NCBI RefSeq assembly: GCF_030326305.1
Contig: NZ_JACAKB010000016.1
Coordinates: forward strand, 20,206-84,205
DNA from: Myroides odoratimimus
GTDB lineage: Bacteria > Bacteroidota > Bacteroidia > Flavobacteriales > Flavobacteriaceae
Direction: 5' to 3'
DNA length: 64,000 nucleotides
A model generated the notes under the pieces. That model saw nothing but the letters and a program-made list of their open reading frames with translations, did not search any database and was not told where the DNA came from. Both the position numbers and the translations under genes were made by a program. Positions within the stretch are counted from its first letter, which is position 1. The number at the start of each line of letters is the position of its first letter. Positions 63,925 to 64,000 of this stretch are shown here, piece by piece.

Positions 63925-64000
63925 ATCGAGTAGGAGGCTGAAGATTATTTCTTCAGCCGACCTCTCACACCACCTGGCATACGGATCCGTACCAAGGCGG
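63925..64000 (-). mobile_element. 3' end of a group II intron (domains VI and V), cut by the window edge
   Basis: Read on the minus strand, the sequence ends ctactcgat, a typical group II 3' end with a branch A. Before it is a domain-VI-like hairpin with perfect 8-bp arms (63936-63943, 63951-63958), then the joining word gtgagagg. A domain-V-like hairpin precedes that, with arms CCGCC/GGTGG enclosing a gatc loop near 63984. The insertion lies 20 bp past the tlpA-like stop, antisense to that gene. The catalytic 5' domains and any maturase gene lie beyond the window. Confidence 0.65.

Overview
The window is chromosomal DNA of a low-GC Bacteroidota, almost certainly a member of the Flavobacteriaceae (Flavobacterium/Myroides-like). 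The gliding genes gldF and gldG, the DUF4834 protein, the flavobacterial PhoH, SAM-hydrolase, HolA and small-membrane-protein neighbourhoods, and many -7 boxes of the form TAnnTTTG with A-rich leaders instead of Shine-Dalgarno sites all point there. No rRNA, tRNA, CRISPR array or intact transposase gene was found.

Layout. 0-4.4 kb: ECF sigma factor and uvrA. 4.4-8.8 kb: GT4 glycosyltransferase, YfhO-family membrane protein and a DUF4834 protein. 8.9-19.9 kb: rhodanese, hemN, acs, a nitronate monooxygenase-like flavoprotein, mnmA, proC, yidC, pyrG. 20.2-26.2 kb: Crp/Fnr regulator, LysP-like permease, a small secreted protein, panE, ettA. 26.2-31.1 kb is the accessory and repeat-rich part. It holds a MITE-like inverted-repeat element, a small Cys/His protein, a YoaK membrane protein, and a stretch of broken genes: a papain-like peptidase with one in-frame TAG, a putative PD-(D/E)XK protein with one in-frame TAA, a tail fragment between them and an older relic upstream. 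About 1.1 kb of gene-free, repeat-bearing DNA follows. 31.1-37.7 kb: holA, an HsdR-N-like protein, a GT2 transferase, an OmpA lipoprotein, acnA. 38.2-42.5 kb: a three-gene unit (metallophosphoesterase, unknown 442-aa protein, half-size EamA transporter) and a convergent unknown membrane protein. 42.6-46.4 kb: CPA2-type antiporter with a stress-like tail and a LytS/LytTR two-component pair. 46.8-53.6 kb: two unknown proteins, dnaN, the operon SAM hydrolase-monooxygenase-gldF-gldG, and divergent phoH. 53.7-62.7 kb: lipoprotein, YbaK, 2OG-Fe(II) oxygenase, SUI1 protein, nucleoside phosphorylase, CoA-transferase, and the unit binding-protein/transglutaminase/DUF423. 62.8-64 kb: TlpA-type lipoprotein, then the 3' end of a group II intron cut by the window edge.

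Most genes are housekeeping. They cover DNA repair and replication (uvrA, holA, dnaN), translation quality control (ettA, mnmA, ybaK, SUI1), nucleotide, proline, pantothenate and haem biosynthesis, acetate/TCA metabolism (acs, the CoA-transferase, acnA) and the cell surface (gldFG, YfhO, glycosyltransferases, OmpA). The unusual signals lie between genes: 11-bp phased repeats beside a perfect palindrome at 58.3 kb, a related GTCC ladder at 30.4 kb, a shared leader motif ahead of two glycosyltransferase genes, an operator-like palindrome over the mnmA -7 box, and the decayed module at 28-30 kb. All calls rest on reading the sequence and recalled family knowledge; no database search was run.
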